Notes: a model not told the origin generated them from the sequence alone. A DNA stretch of 64,000 bases from Paraburkholderia hiiakae (GCF_904848665.1 NZ_CAJHCQ010000008.1:248001-312000), one strand, 5' to 3'; numbered from the stretch's first letter, positions 27,793 through 36,878 are shown. A program made the numbers and translations.

Positions 27793-28686
27793 TCAGGCGC
27801 AGAAAGCCTCGATCAGGCGCGCGACCTCTTCGGGCTGGTCGTGGTGCACCATGTGCCCCGCCCCGTCGACGATCCGTTCGCGCCAGTCGGGAAACGCCTC
27901 GAAGCGCTTCTTGAATTCGTCGATGGGGACCGCCCCCGCGATCCGCGCGAGCGTTTCAGAGCCGGCCGCTTCGACGTGCAGCACCCGCGCGCTCACCTGC
28001 GACCAGATCGCCATTACCTCGTCGAGCTGGTACAACAGCGGCCCGCGCATCTTGTGCGCTGGATCGCCGAGCAGCACGTAGCCGCCTTCGCCGTCCGGCT
28101 TCGACCAGTGCTCCGCGAGAAAGCGTGCGCGCGGTGCGATCAGCCGCGGGTTCGTCTTCACGAGCCGCGCGGCCACCTCGTCGAGCGATGCGTAGGTGCG
28201 CAATTGCGGCGGCGTACGGACCTCGTCGAGCCACTCGCGGATGCGACCCGGCGCCTGTTTGGGTGACGGCGCCGGCAGGCCGAAGCCTTCCAGATCGACC
28301 ACGCGCCGCACGCGCTCGGGCCGCACGCCCGCATAGAGGCACACGATGTTCGCACCGAGGCTGTGCCCGACGAGATCCACCTGGCCCTCGGGCGCGTAGT
28401 GCGCGAGCAGTGCATCGAGATCGGCAAGGTAGTCGGGGAACCAGTAGTTGCTGCCCTGCCCCTGCGCGACGGGCCAGTCTGAGAGACCGAAGCCGCGCAG
28501 GTCGGGCGCGATCACTTGCCAGTCGCCGCCGCGTGCATCGAGCGCATCGACGACGAACTGGAATGACGCCGCCACGTCCATCCAGCCGTGCAGCATGAAA
28601 AGCACAGGCGCGCCCTCTGCACCCCAGCGGCGCACATGCAGCCGGATGCCATTGACATCGACGAATTCAGAACGGGATTGATTCAT
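27793..28686 (-). CDS. Alpha/beta hydrolase
   Basis: 297 residues from the ATG at 28684-28686 (a GTG two codons upstream is also possible). An oxyanion segment LHGWMDVAASF, the nucleophile elbow VGHSLGANI (Ser ~105) and the catalytic His in DGAGHMVHHDQPEEVA are all present. An acidic residue in the usual third position is likely. The substrate is unknown; the sequence has no secretion signal. Probable independent minus-strand gene between the PHP and DUF455 genes. Confidence 0.87.
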   Translation of the reverse strand: MNQSRSEFVDVNGIRLHVRRWGAEGAPVLFMLHGWMDVAASFQFVVDALDARGGDWQVIAPDLRGFGLSDWPVAQGQGSNYWFPDYLADLDALLAHYAPEGQVDLVGHSLGANIVCLYAGVRPERVRRVVDLEGFGLPAPSPKQAPGRIREWLDEVRTPPQLRTYASLDEVAARLVKTNPRLIAPRARFLAEHWSKPDGEGGYVLLGDPAHKMRGPLLYQLDEVMAIWSQVSARVLHVEAAGSETLARIAGAVPIDEFKKRFEAFPDWRERIVDGAGHMVHHDQPEEVARLIEAFCA

Positions 28687-28749
28687 TTGCACTGCCGCAA
28701 CAAAAAGAATGGTCGTTCGATTATATAGGCGATGGGCGCCTGCGGCGGT

Positions 28750-29676
28750 TCATTCGTTCGAGTGACGTTCCGTCGACTTCTTCGCGGCGGCCTGATCCGT
28801 CGCGTCCTGTGCCGCCAGCGTATCCAGCTCGGCCTCGTCGAAGCCCGCCGAGCGGCGCGCTTCGAAGTTGAACGGCCCGCGCATGCGCGGCGCGTGGTAC
28901 TGCTCGGCGAGCGCGAGCCACGCCGCGTGCGGGTCGAGACCGCGCGACTCGCACAGGTAACGGAACCAATGGTTGCCGATGCGCACGTGCCCCACTTCGT
29001 CGCGCAGGATGATGTCGAGGATCGCGGCCGATTCGTCGTCGCCGGCCTGCTTCAGGCGCGCGCGAATGGGCGGCGAGGCATCGAGCCCGCGCGCTTCCAG
29101 CACGCGCGGCACGAGCGCCATGCGCGCGAGCACGTCGGCGCTCGTGCGCTCGCACATCTCCCACAGGCCGTTGTGCGCGGGGAAGTCGCCGTACACGTGA
29201 CCATAGTCGGCGAGGCGCGCGCGCAGCAGGGAGAAGTGATACGCCTCTTCCGCCGCGACCTTGAGCCAGTCGGCGTAGAAGGCGTCGGGCATGGCGGGGA
29301 AGCGCCACACCGCGTCGAGTGCGAGATTGATCGCGTTGAATTCGATGTGGGCCAGCGCGTGCAGCAGCACCACCCGGCCCTGCGGCGTGCTCATGCTGCG
29401 GCGTTGCAGTTCGCGCGGTTCGACGAGCGGCGGGTCGGCGGGCCGGCCGGGCAAGCCGGCCGGCGTCGGAATGCCGAGTTGCGGCTCCCAGCGGGGCGCG
29501 CTGGCCTGGGCCTGACTTTGCGCATGCAGCGCGCGTACCGCGTCGGCCTTGGCGACTGGGTCACATTCGCGCAACGCGTCGAGCACCGCGACGCGCCAGC
29601 AGGTGGACGCGGCATCTGAAGGAGTCGGGACGTCAGCGCTGGTGTTCGCGTTGGCGGCGGAGAAAACGGATTTCAT
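28750..29676 (-). CDS. DUF455 ferritin-like protein
   Basis: 308 residues from the ATG at 29674-29676 (MKSVFSAANANTSADVPTPS); the extension upstream looks non-coding. The ferritin-like di-iron helices are visible as HIEFNAINLALDAVWRF, EEAYHFSLLRARL and LDIILRDEVGHVRIGNHWFRYL, giving the E...EXXH pattern twice. The DUF455 family has no settled function. It is divergent from the gamma-carbonic anhydrase gene. Confidence 0.85.
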   Translation of the reverse strand: MKSVFSAANANTSADVPTPSDAASTCWRVAVLDALRECDPVAKADAVRALHAQSQAQASAPRWEPQLGIPTPAGLPGRPADPPLVEPRELQRRSMSTPQGRVVLLHALAHIEFNAINLALDAVWRFPAMPDAFYADWLKVAAEEAYHFSLLRARLADYGHVYGDFPAHNGLWEMCERTSADVLARMALVPRVLEARGLDASPPIRARLKQAGDDESAAILDIILRDEVGHVRIGNHWFRYLCESRGLDPHAAWLALAEQYHAPRMRGPFNFEARRSAGFDEAELDTLAAQDATDQAAAKKSTERHSNE

Positions 29677-29770
29677 CGGCAGAAGAAACAGGGACCGAAA
29701 AGCGTGGAGCACACAAGCTTCGCGCGAAGCCGCCCAAACTTGCCCCAAGCGGTGCGCGCGCGCAACCGTT

Positions 29771-29776
29771 TACAAT
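29771..29776 (+). promoter_or_regulatory. Candidate -10 box of the gamma-carbonic anhydrase gene
   Basis: TACAAT preceded by TT and followed by ACGCG, 89 bp upstream of the GTG start. No recognisable -35 at 17 bp, so tentative. Confidence 0.3.
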
Positions 29777-29864
29777 ACGCGATTCACCTGCCTCGCGTCG
29801 TCCGCATCCATCGCGCGGCGCCAGCGAACCGGCAGCAGCCCCCAATATCAGGAGACTCGACACC

Positions 29865-30389
29865 GTGGCCATCTACAAGCTTGGCGAAGCCGCACCGACC
29901 ATTCACGAAAGCGTGTTCGTCGCGGACAACGCAACCGTCATCGGCAAGGTCGAACTGGCCGAAGACTCGAGCGTCTGGTTTGGCGCGACGCTGCGCGGCG
30001 ACAACGAGCCGATCACCGTCGGCCGGCGCAGTAACGTTCAGGAAGGCGCGGTGCTCCACACGGACCCCGGCTACCCGCTCACGCTCGAAGCGAACGTGAC
30101 GGTGGGCCATCAGGCCATGCTGCATGGCTGCACCGTGAAGGAAGGCGCGCTCATCGGCATTCAGGCCGTGGTCTTGAATGGCGCGGTAATCGGCCGCAAC
30201 TGTCTGGTTGGCGCGGGTGCGGTGGTCACGGAAGGCAAGGTGTTCCCCGACAACTCGCTGATTCTCGGCGCGCCGGCCAAAGTCGTGCGTGAGCTCACCG
30301 AGGCCGACATCGCCGGCCTCAAGCGCAACGCGGATGTCTACGCGCAGCGCCGCGAATATTTCAAGGCGCAGCTCGTGCGCATCGGCTGA
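29865..30389 (+). CDS. Gamma-class carbonic anhydrase family protein
   Basis: 174-residue left-handed beta-helix protein of the YrdA/PaaY/CaiE group. Hexapeptide repeats run through most of the chain, and the metal-binding histidines are expected in VLHTDPGYP, VTVGHQAMLHGC. Some members hydrate CO2 and others appear inactive, so activity is not assured. GTG start (MAIYKLGEAAPTIHES) with AGGAGA 9 nt upstream. It is followed by hslO in the same direction. Confidence 0.9.
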   Translation: MAIYKLGEAAPTIHESVFVADNATVIGKVELAEDSSVWFGATLRGDNEPITVGRRSNVQEGAVLHTDPGYPLTLEANVTVGHQAMLHGCTVKEGALIGIQAVVLNGAVIGRNCLVGAGAVVTEGKVFPDNSLILGAPAKVVRELTEADIAGLKRNADVYAQRREYFKAQLVRIG

Positions 30390-30455
30390 GAGCGGCACGC
30401 TCTCGCCGTGTGCGGCGCGGACCGCGCCGCCCCGATTCAAACGAAGGAAAAGATT

Positions 30456-31418
30456 GTGAACGACCAGTTGCAAAAATTCATGTTCAGCGCCGCCCCGGTG
30501 CGCGGCGAGATCGTCTCGCTGAGCAACACGTGGCAGGAAGTGCTCAAGCGCCGCCAGTATCCGACGCCGGTGCGCACCGTGCTCGGCGAGATGATGGCGG
30601 CGTGCGCGCTGCTTTCGGCGAATCTCAAGTTCGACGGCACGCTGATCATGCAGATCTTCGGCGACGGCCCCGTGAAGATGCTGGTCGTCCAGTGCGGCTC
30701 GGATCTGACGATGCGCGCCACCGCGCGCCTCGGCGAAGACTTCACGGGCGAAAACGCCCTGCCGCTCGGCGAAGAACTCACGTTCGCCGACCTCGTGAAT
30801 CCGGACGGCCAGGGCCGCTGCGTGATCACGCTCGATCCCGCGAAAAAGCAGCCGGGCCAGCAGCCCTATCAGGGCATCGTGCCGCTGAACGGCGAAGACG
30901 GCCCGCTCAAGTCGATCGCCTCCGTGCTCGAGCATTACATGCATCACTCGGAACAGCTCGACTCGCGCCTGTGGCTCGCCGCGAACGACGACCGCGCGGT
31001 CGGCATGCTGCTCCAGAAACTGCCGGGCGACGGCGGCATCGTGCCGCATCAGGGCGAGCACGACCTCGATACCTGGGAGCGTGTCTGCACGCTCGGCGGC
31101 ACGCTCACACGCGACGAAATGCTCAAGGAGGACGGCGAGACAGTGTTTCGCCGCCTCTTCTGGCAGGAGAACGTGCGTCACTTCGAACCGCTTGCGCCGC
31201 GCTTCCAGTGCTCGTGCTCGCGCGAGAAGGTGGGCGCGATGCTCAAGATGCTGGGCCGCGAGGAAGTCGACGGCGTGATCGAGGAACGCGGTCATGTCGA
31301 GATTCATTGCGACTACTGCAATCAGCGCTATGAGTTCGACCCGGTGGACGTCGCGCAACTTTTTGCCGTGACGGGGCTCTCAGAAAGCGTGAGCCCCGCT
31401 GCGGAGCGTCGCCATTAA
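30456..31418 (+). CDS. hslO: Redox-regulated holdase chaperone Hsp33
   Basis: 320 residues. Hsp33 binds unfolding proteins after oxidation of a C-terminal zinc site, seen here as CSCSREK (C-X-C) and CDYCNQRYEF (C-X2-C) near residues 260-295. I place the start at the GTG at 30456 (MNDQLQKFMFSAAPVRGE), since GAAGGAAA is 7 nt upstream and family members begin here; an ATG at 30408 is also in frame. It follows the carbonic anhydrase gene with a 66-bp gap. Confidence 0.94.
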   Translation: MNDQLQKFMFSAAPVRGEIVSLSNTWQEVLKRRQYPTPVRTVLGEMMAACALLSANLKFDGTLIMQIFGDGPVKMLVVQCGSDLTMRATARLGEDFTGENALPLGEELTFADLVNPDGQGRCVITLDPAKKQPGQQPYQGIVPLNGEDGPLKSIASVLEHYMHHSEQLDSRLWLAANDDRAVGMLLQKLPGDGGIVPHQGEHDLDTWERVCTLGGTLTRDEMLKEDGETVFRRLFWQENVRHFEPLAPRFQCSCSREKVGAMLKMLGREEVDGVIEERGHVEIHCDYCNQRYEFDPVDVAQLFAVTGLSESVSPAAERRH

Positions 31419-31463
31419 GGTGAACTGAAGCGCACCAGGGCGCACTGAGTCGATAACGCCTAT

Positions 31464-31487
31464 GCGGCGCAACGCGTGTTGCGCCGC
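31464..31487 (+). repeat. Perfect hairpin between hslO and the lipoprotein gene
   Basis: GCGGCGCAAC / GTTGCGCCGC, 10 bp with a GCGT loop, 46 bp after hslO. No T-run follows. It may protect or process the 3' end of the hslO mRNA. Confidence 0.5.
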
Positions 31488-31587
31488 CACCCTCTACAGA
31501 GGCGGGTAGACAGGCGCGGGAACCGAATCGAAACGCGGACCCGCCGTCATCTCAAATTATTTAGGCGTCCGATAGATGGAGAGAAGC

Positions 31588-31989
31588 ATGATCAAGAACA
31601 AACGCTTCGCACTTCCGTTGCGCGACCGCATGACGCGCGTGAGCGCATTACTCGTACTCGCGACACTCGGCGCAACCGTTGCGTCGACGGGCGGCTGCAT
31701 GATGGACCCGCCCGGCCCATCGCCGATCTACAGCCGACTGCCCGCGGCGCAGTCAGGCCTTCCCGCGACCGCGCCAGTGCTCACGCCTGACGAAAAAGCG
31801 CGCTACGACGCGATCGACCGCCAGGTACTCGCCGAACAAGACAACGCCATGGCCGCGGAAGCTGCCGCACAAGCCTGGTCACACGCCTACGCGCCACCCG
31901 TCACGGTCTACGGCAGCTACTACAGTGGCGGTTGGGGCCACGGCTGGGGCACGGGTATTGGCTACGGTTATCCGGGTTGGGGCTGGTAA
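31588..31989 (+). CDS. Small glycine/tyrosine-rich putative lipoprotein
   Basis: 133 residues from the ATG at 31588, preceded by GGAG. A hydrophobic segment (VSALLVLATLGATVASTGGC) ends in a lipobox-like TGGC (Cys ~38), so it is probably a lipoprotein. The middle is Ala-rich and charged (TPDEKARYDAIDRQVLAEQDNAM), and the C-terminus is rich in Gly, Tyr and Trp (SYYSGGWGHGWGTGIGYGYP). I do not recognise the family. A strong terminator follows directly. Confidence 0.75.
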   Translation: MIKNKRFALPLRDRMTRVSALLVLATLGATVASTGGCMMDPPGPSPIYSRLPAAQSGLPATAPVLTPDEKARYDAIDRQVLAEQDNAMAAEAAAQAWSHAYAPPVTVYGSYYSGGWGHGWGTGIGYGYPGWGW

Positions 31990-32021
31990 TCACACGGTTT
32001 CCCAACGCGAACGAGTAAACG

Positions 32022-32053
32022 AAAAAAGGCGCGGCTCGATGCCGCGCCTTTTT
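32022..32053 (+). terminator. Bidirectional terminator, lipoprotein gene / ftsB
   Basis: AAAAAGGCGCGGC / GCCGCGCCTTTTT, 13-bp stem with a 5-nt loop, A-run on one side and T-run on the other, between convergent genes. Confidence 0.92.
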
Positions 32054-32085
32054 GCTTGCCACGCTGCCCAGCACATGCGGCGCGA

Positions 32086-32508
32086 TTAGCCCGCCTTCTT
32101 CGCTTCCTTCCCGTGCCCGTGCTTCTTCTCAGGGACACGCGAAACGGGGTTCGGCACCACCCTGACCGGCGCCGCCGACATCTCGCCGCGCGTCGAAGTA
32201 TTCGACGAACCGTTCGGCGTAACCGGCGGCGTCTGGTTCGGCGAGACGAACTGCACGAACACCTCGCTGTCCTTCACCATGCCCATTTCGTAGCGCGCGC
32301 GCTCTTCGACAGCAGCCGTGCCGTTCTGCAGATCCTGCACTTCGCCCGCAATGCGTTCGTTGCGCAGTTTCTCGTCGTCGTTCTGCTTTTGCTGCTGCGC
32401 GAGCTGTTGTTGCAGTTCGTGCACACGCAGCCAGCCACCATGGCCCCACCAGAGCGGATACTGGATCAGCACGAGCAGGATGATCAGAACGACAGTGACA
32501 AGCCGCAT
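32086..32508 (-). CDS. ftsB: Cell division protein FtsB
   Basis: 140 residues: a short N-terminus, one membrane helix (LVTVVLIILLVLIQYPLWWG, about 3-22) and a coiled coil (HELQQQLAQQQKQNDDEKLRNERI, about 30-54), then the YEMGMVKDSEVFVQFV segment typical of FtsB/DivIC. FtsB works with FtsL and FtsQ to activate septal peptidoglycan synthesis. It is longer than E. coli FtsB (103) because of a polar, Pro/Lys-rich C-terminal tail. It follows eno, the usual arrangement. Confidence 0.93.
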   Translation of the reverse strand: MRLVTVVLIILLVLIQYPLWWGHGGWLRVHELQQQLAQQQKQNDDEKLRNERIAGEVQDLQNGTAAVEERARYEMGMVKDSEVFVQFVSPNQTPPVTPNGSSNTSTRGEMSAAPVRVVPNPVSRVPEKKHGHGKEAKKAG

Positions 32509-32609
32509 GAAAGGTGCCGGATAAATACACGCCGCCCTGCGCTATACGCAGGGCGGCGGAGAGAGATGACGAAGGGTGACAGCAAGGCTGCTGCCGGCGC
32601 AGGTTCCGC

Positions 32610-33893
32610 TTAACGCAGGTTATAGAACGCCGACTTGCCCGGGTAGCTGGCGATATCACCGAGATCTTCCTCGATGCGCAGCAACTGGTTGTACTTCGAG
32701 ATGCGATCGCTACGCGAGAGCGAACCGGTCTTGATCTGACCCGCGTTCAGGCCGACAGCGATGTCAGCGATCGTGGAGTCTTCGGTTTCGCCCGAACGGT
32801 GCGAGATCACGGCCGTGTAGCCCGCGCGCTTGGCCATTTCGATCGCTGCGAAGGTTTCCGTCAGCGTGCCGATCTGGTTGATCTTGATGAGGATCGAGTT
32901 GGCGATACCCTTGTCGATGCCTTCCTTCAGGATGCGCGTGTTGGTGACGAACAGGTCGTCGCCCACGAGTTGGACCTTCTTGCCGAGCTTGTCGGTCAGC
33001 AGCTTCCAGCCGGCCCAGTCGCTTTCATGCATGCCGTCTTCGATCGAGACGATCGGGAACTTGTCGGCAAGCGTTGCCAGGTAGTCGGCAAACTCGGCCG
33101 ACGACAGTTGCAGGCCTTCGCCCGCGAGCTGGTACTTGCCGTCGTGGTAGAACTCGCTCGCCGCGCAGTCGAGCGCGAGCAGCACGTCTTCACCGGCGCG
33201 GTAGCCAGCCTTTTCGATGGCTTGCAGGATGGTCGAGAGGCATTCGTCGTTGCTGCCGAAGTTCGGTGCGAAGCCGCCTTCGTCGCCCACCGCCGTGCTC
33301 ATGCCGCGATCCGAGAGGATCTTCTTGAGCGCGTGGAACACTTCCGCGCCGCAACGCAGCGCTTCACGGAAGGTCGGCTGGCTCACCGGCACAATCATGA
33401 ATTCCTGAATGTCGAGGCTGTTGTTCGCGTGCGCGCCGCCGTTGACGATGTTCATCATCGGGACGGGCAGTTGCATCGCGCCCGAACCGCCGAAGTAGCG
33501 GTACAGCGGCAGGCCGGCTTCTTCAGCAGCAGCCTTCGCGACGGCCATCGACACGGCCAGCATGGCGTTTGCGCCGAGACGCGACTTGTTGTCGGTGCCG
33601 TCGAGCTCGAGCAGGGTCTTGTCGAGGAAGGCTTGTTCTGACGCGTCGAGGCCCATGATCGCCTCGGAGATTTCGGTGTTGATGTGCTCGACAGCCTTCA
33701 GCACGCCCTTGCCGTTGTAGCGGCCGGCTTCGCCGTCGCGCAGTTCGATCGCTTCGCGCGAACCGGTCGACGCGCCCGACGGCACCGCTGCGCGGCCCAT
33801 CGTGCCCGATTCGAGCAGCACGTCGCATTCGACGGTGGGATTGCCGCGCGAATCCAGGATCTCGCGACCGATGATATCTACGATTGCACTCAT
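32610..33893 (-). CDS. eno: Enolase
   Basis: 427 residues from the ATG at 33891-33893, preceded by GAGGAAAC. It converts 2-phosphoglycerate to phosphoenolpyruvate and can be part of the RNA degradosome. Motifs: DSRGNPTVECDV near the N-terminus, GDEGGFAPN, and the signature ILIKINQIGTLTETF with SHRSGETEDSTIADIAVG. The frame is open for 49 more codons upstream, but those residues are not enolase. Confidence 0.98.
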   Translation of the reverse strand: MSAIVDIIGREILDSRGNPTVECDVLLESGTMGRAAVPSGASTGSREAIELRDGEAGRYNGKGVLKAVEHINTEISEAIMGLDASEQAFLDKTLLELDGTDNKSRLGANAMLAVSMAVAKAAAEEAGLPLYRYFGGSGAMQLPVPMMNIVNGGAHANNSLDIQEFMIVPVSQPTFREALRCGAEVFHALKKILSDRGMSTAVGDEGGFAPNFGSNDECLSTILQAIEKAGYRAGEDVLLALDCAASEFYHDGKYQLAGEGLQLSSAEFADYLATLADKFPIVSIEDGMHESDWAGWKLLTDKLGKKVQLVGDDLFVTNTRILKEGIDKGIANSILIKINQIGTLTETFAAIEMAKRAGYTAVISHRSGETEDSTIADIAVGLNAGQIKTGSLSRSDRISKYNQLLRIEEDLGDIASYPGKSAFYNLR

Positions 33894-34226
33894 GGTTTCC
33901 TCAGGAAATGACAGTAATTCTTGCGCGAGCTGCGCCGTCTGCTGCATCGGCCCGCGAGGCACAGTTTCTATGCTCGTTCGGGGCACACCGTCACATGGGA
34001 CAGGCTGCGTGCTCGCCAGGTTCAACTTGCCGCAGCGCAACGGTCACGTTCCAATGACCGTTGCGCTGCCACGCTGCCTTGTACATCGAGCGCGGTGCTG
34101 GCTGCACTGCGCACAGCATGATGTCGTTAGATGACATTTGCTATGCGCGCGGTACTGCGCCGCGCTGCTCCTCCATCGCACCGCCCATGCAATCGAAGCG
34201 GTGCGCCGTACTACGTAAATCTCGGA
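33894..34226. other. 333-bp region between kdsA and eno
   Basis: No gene seen. It contains a striking 15-bp perfect inverted repeat (34032-34069) and otherwise only scattered short repeats. An eno promoter is expected but no clear -35/-10 pair was found. Confidence 0.6.
34032..34069 (-). repeat. 15-bp perfect inverted repeat upstream of eno
   Basis: Arm GCAGCGCAACGGTCA at 34032-34046 and its exact complement at 34055-34069 around an 8-nt loop. It lies 158 bp downstream of kdsA and 139 bp upstream of eno. No T-run follows on the minus strand, so it is not a standard terminator. Confidence 0.85.
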
Positions 34227-35081
34227 TCAGCTGAAGTCGTTCTCGAGGAACGGCGTGCGCTTGACCGCCTGGTCGAGCGTCACGAGGGTTTCGAGCAGGT
34301 CGGCCATGCGGTTCAGCGGCACGGCGTTCGGACCGTCGGACTTCGCTTCGGCGGGGTTCGGATGGGTCTCCATGAAGAGCCCCGCTACGCCCGTGGCCAC
34401 GGCCGCGCGCGCGAGCACCGGCACGAATTCGCGCTGACCGCCCGAGCTCGTGCCCTGTCCGCCCGGCAACTGCACCGAGTGGGTCACATCCATCACGACT
34501 GGCGCACCGGTCTCGCGCATGATCGCGAGCGAGCGCATGTCCGAGACGAGGTTGTTGTAACCGAACGAAACACCGCGCTCGCAGGCGAAGAAGCGGTCTT
34601 CGGAAAGACCCGCCTCACGCGCGGCTTCGCGTGCCTTGTCGATCACATTCTTCATGTCGTGCGGCGCGAGGAACTGGCCTTTCTTGATATTGACAGGCTT
34701 GCCCGAGCGCGCGCATGCGTGGATGAAGTCGGTCTGGCGGCACAGGAACGCGGGCGTTTGCAGCACGTCCACGACCGACGCCACGGGCCCGATCTCCTCT
34801 TCCGAGTGCACGTCGGTCAGCACGGGCAGACCGAGCTGGCGCTTCACTTCGGAGAGGATGCGCAGGCCCTCGTCCATCCCGAGGCCGCGAAACGACTTGC
34901 CGCTCGAACGATTGGCCTTGTCGTAAGACGACTTGTAGATGAACGGAATGCCGAGCTTAGACGTGATTTCCTTCAGGCGGCCCGCCGTGTCGATCGTCAT
35001 CTGTTCAGATTCGACGACACAGGTGCCTGCGATCAGGAAGAACGGCTTGTCGAGACCAACCTCGAAACCGCACAGATTCAT
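34227..35081 (-). CDS. kdsA: KDO-8-phosphate synthase
   Basis: 284 residues. It condenses phosphoenolpyruvate with arabinose 5-phosphate to make the KDO sugar of lipopolysaccharide. MNLCGFEVGLDKPFFLIAGTC is the normal N-terminus, with GSSYDKANRS-like FIYKSSYDKANRSS, TDVHSEEE and DVTHSVQLPGG as active-site elements. Its ATG overlaps the pyrG stop (ATGA), so translation is coupled. The order pyrG-kdsA-eno is conserved in proteobacteria. Confidence 0.97.
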   Translation of the reverse strand: MNLCGFEVGLDKPFFLIAGTCVVESEQMTIDTAGRLKEITSKLGIPFIYKSSYDKANRSSGKSFRGLGMDEGLRILSEVKRQLGLPVLTDVHSEEEIGPVASVVDVLQTPAFLCRQTDFIHACARSGKPVNIKKGQFLAPHDMKNVIDKAREAAREAGLSEDRFFACERGVSFGYNNLVSDMRSLAIMRETGAPVVMDVTHSVQLPGGQGTSSGGQREFVPVLARAAVATGVAGLFMETHPNPAEAKSDGPNAVPLNRMADLLETLVTLDQAVKRTPFLENDFS

Positions 35082-36739
35082 GCTTTCTCCTCGGCGCGCG
35101 CCTCATGGTGCGCGACTGCCGCTTCGACATACGCCTTGAAGAGCGGATGGCCGTCACGCGGCGTGGACGTGAATTCCGGGTGGAACTGAACGCCGACGAA
35201 CCACGGGTGCATGTCGCGCGGCAGTTCCATCATTTCCGGCAGATCTTCGCTGGGAGTACGGGCGCTGATGATAAGGCCGCTGGCCTCGAGCTTGGGCACG
35301 TAGCCGTTATTGACTTCATAACGGTGACGGTGACGCTCGTTCACGTCCTTGCCATAGATTTCGGATGCGAGCGTGCCGGGCTTGATCGGGCAACGCTGCG
35401 AACCGAGGCGCATGGTGCCGCCGAGGTCCGAATCTTCGGTGCGCTTTTCGACCTTGCCTTCGCGGTCGGCCCATTCGGTGATGAGCGCAACGACGCGGTC
35501 CGGCGTATCCGGATCGAATTCCGTGCTGTTCGCGTGCTTCAGACCCACCACGTCGCGTGCGAATTCGATCACGGCGAGCTGCATGCCGAGGCAGATGCCG
35601 AGGTACGGCACCTTCGCTTCGCGAGCGTATTGAATGGCCTTGATCTTGCCTTCGGTACCGCGACGGCCGAAGCCGCCCGGCACGAGGATCGCGTCGAGAT
35701 GCTTGAGGCTCTCGACACCCTCTTCGTCGATCTGCTCGGAGTCGATGTACTCGATGTTCACCTTCGCCGACGTCTTGATCGACGCATGACGCAGCGCCTC
35801 GATGAGCGACTTGTACGACTCGGTCAGGTCGACGTACTTGCCGACCATGCCGATCGTGACTTCGTGCTTCGGATGCTCGAGCTTTTCGACCATTTCCGAC
35901 CAGATCGACAGATCGGCGGGCTTGGCGGAGAGCTTCAGTTCGTCGCAGACGATCGAGTCGAGACCCTGATCGTGCAGCATCTGCGGAATCTTGTAGATGC
36001 TGTCCGCGTCCCACACCGAAATCACGGCGTCTTCGGGCACGTTCGAGAACATCGAGATCTTCGAGCGCTCGTCGTCGGGAATGCGACGGTCGGCACGGCA
36101 CAGGAGCACGTTCGGATAGATACCGATTTCACGCAGCTTCTGCACGCTATGCTGCGTGGGCTTGGTCTTCAGTTCGCCCGCCGTGGCGATGAACGGCACC
36201 AGCGTGAGATGCACGAAGCATGCGCTGTTGCGGCCAAGGCGCAGGCTCATCTGACGCGCGGCCTCGAGGAACGGCAGCGATTCGATGTCGCCTACTGTGC
36301 CGCCTACTTCAACGATCGCGACATCCGGCTCGCCGCACGTCGCCGATGCGGCGCCGCGTTCGATGAATGCCTGGATTTCGTTCGTGATGTGCGGAATGAC
36401 CTGCACGGTCTTGCCCAGATAGTCGCCGCGGCGTTCCTTGCGGATCACCGATTCGTAGATCTGGCCCGTGGTGAAGTTGTTGGCCTTGCGCATCTTCGTG
36501 GAGATGAAGCGCTCATAGTGGCCGAGGTCGAGGTCGGTTTCCGCTCCGTCTTCCGTCACGAACACTTCGCCGTGTTGAAACGGGCTCATCGTGCCGGGGT
36601 CGACGTTGATGTAGGGATCGAGCTTGAGGAGGGTGACTTTCAGACCGCGCGATTCGAGGATCGCGGCGAGGGAGGCGGCGGCAATACCCTTGCCAAGGGA
36701 GGAAACTACGCCGCCGGTGACGAAAACATATTTGGTCAT
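35078..36739 (-). CDS. pyrG: CTP synthase
   Basis: 553 residues from the ATG at 36737-36739 (MTKYVFVTGGVVSSLGKGIA). It aminates UTP to CTP using glutamine. The synthase P-loop GGVVSSLGKGI, the GDIESLPFLEA segment and the class I glutamine amidotransferase with nucleophile Cys in LGICLGMQLAV and the His/Glu pair in QFHPEF are intact. The longer open frame upstream is discarded on family N-terminus. Overlaps kdsA by 4 bp. Confidence 0.98.
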   Translation of the reverse strand: MTKYVFVTGGVVSSLGKGIAAASLAAILESRGLKVTLLKLDPYINVDPGTMSPFQHGEVFVTEDGAETDLDLGHYERFISTKMRKANNFTTGQIYESVIRKERRGDYLGKTVQVIPHITNEIQAFIERGAASATCGEPDVAIVEVGGTVGDIESLPFLEAARQMSLRLGRNSACFVHLTLVPFIATAGELKTKPTQHSVQKLREIGIYPNVLLCRADRRIPDDERSKISMFSNVPEDAVISVWDADSIYKIPQMLHDQGLDSIVCDELKLSAKPADLSIWSEMVEKLEHPKHEVTIGMVGKYVDLTESYKSLIEALRHASIKTSAKVNIEYIDSEQIDEEGVESLKHLDAILVPGGFGRRGTEGKIKAIQYAREAKVPYLGICLGMQLAVIEFARDVVGLKHANSTEFDPDTPDRVVALITEWADREGKVEKRTEDSDLGGTMRLGSQRCPIKPGTLASEIYGKDVNERHRHRYEVNNGYVPKLEASGLIISARTPSEDLPEMMELPRDMHPWFVGVQFHPEFTSTPRDGHPLFKAYVEAAVAHHEARAEEKA

Positions 36740-36878
36740 CGCTGGATGCTCGCGGGAAAAACGGATTATACCTGAAAGCAAGGGCTAACCCTGAATTTTG
36801 AGCGAGCAGAAACGATGCGCGACGCGTCGGCTTGCGCTCTGCCCTGCCCCGCAAGCAACAGCGCCGGCAAGCGTGCGC

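Noticed and set aside
25966..28266. Long plus-strand frame (766 codons) across the Sua5-like, PHP and hydrolase genes
   Set aside because: Antisense to well-supported genes, composition typical of GC-bias shadows.
29784..31358. Minus-strand frame of 524 codons across carbonic anhydrase and hslO
   Set aside because: Shadow of two intact plus-strand genes.
31515..31556. GGAACC ... TCAAA resembling a sigma-E promoter before the small lipoprotein
   Set aside because: The spacing between the elements is far beyond the 15-19 bp that sigma-E needs.
33894..34040. N-terminal extension of enolase by 49 codons
   Set aside because: The extra residues do not match enolase, while the ATG at 33893 has a good ribosome site.
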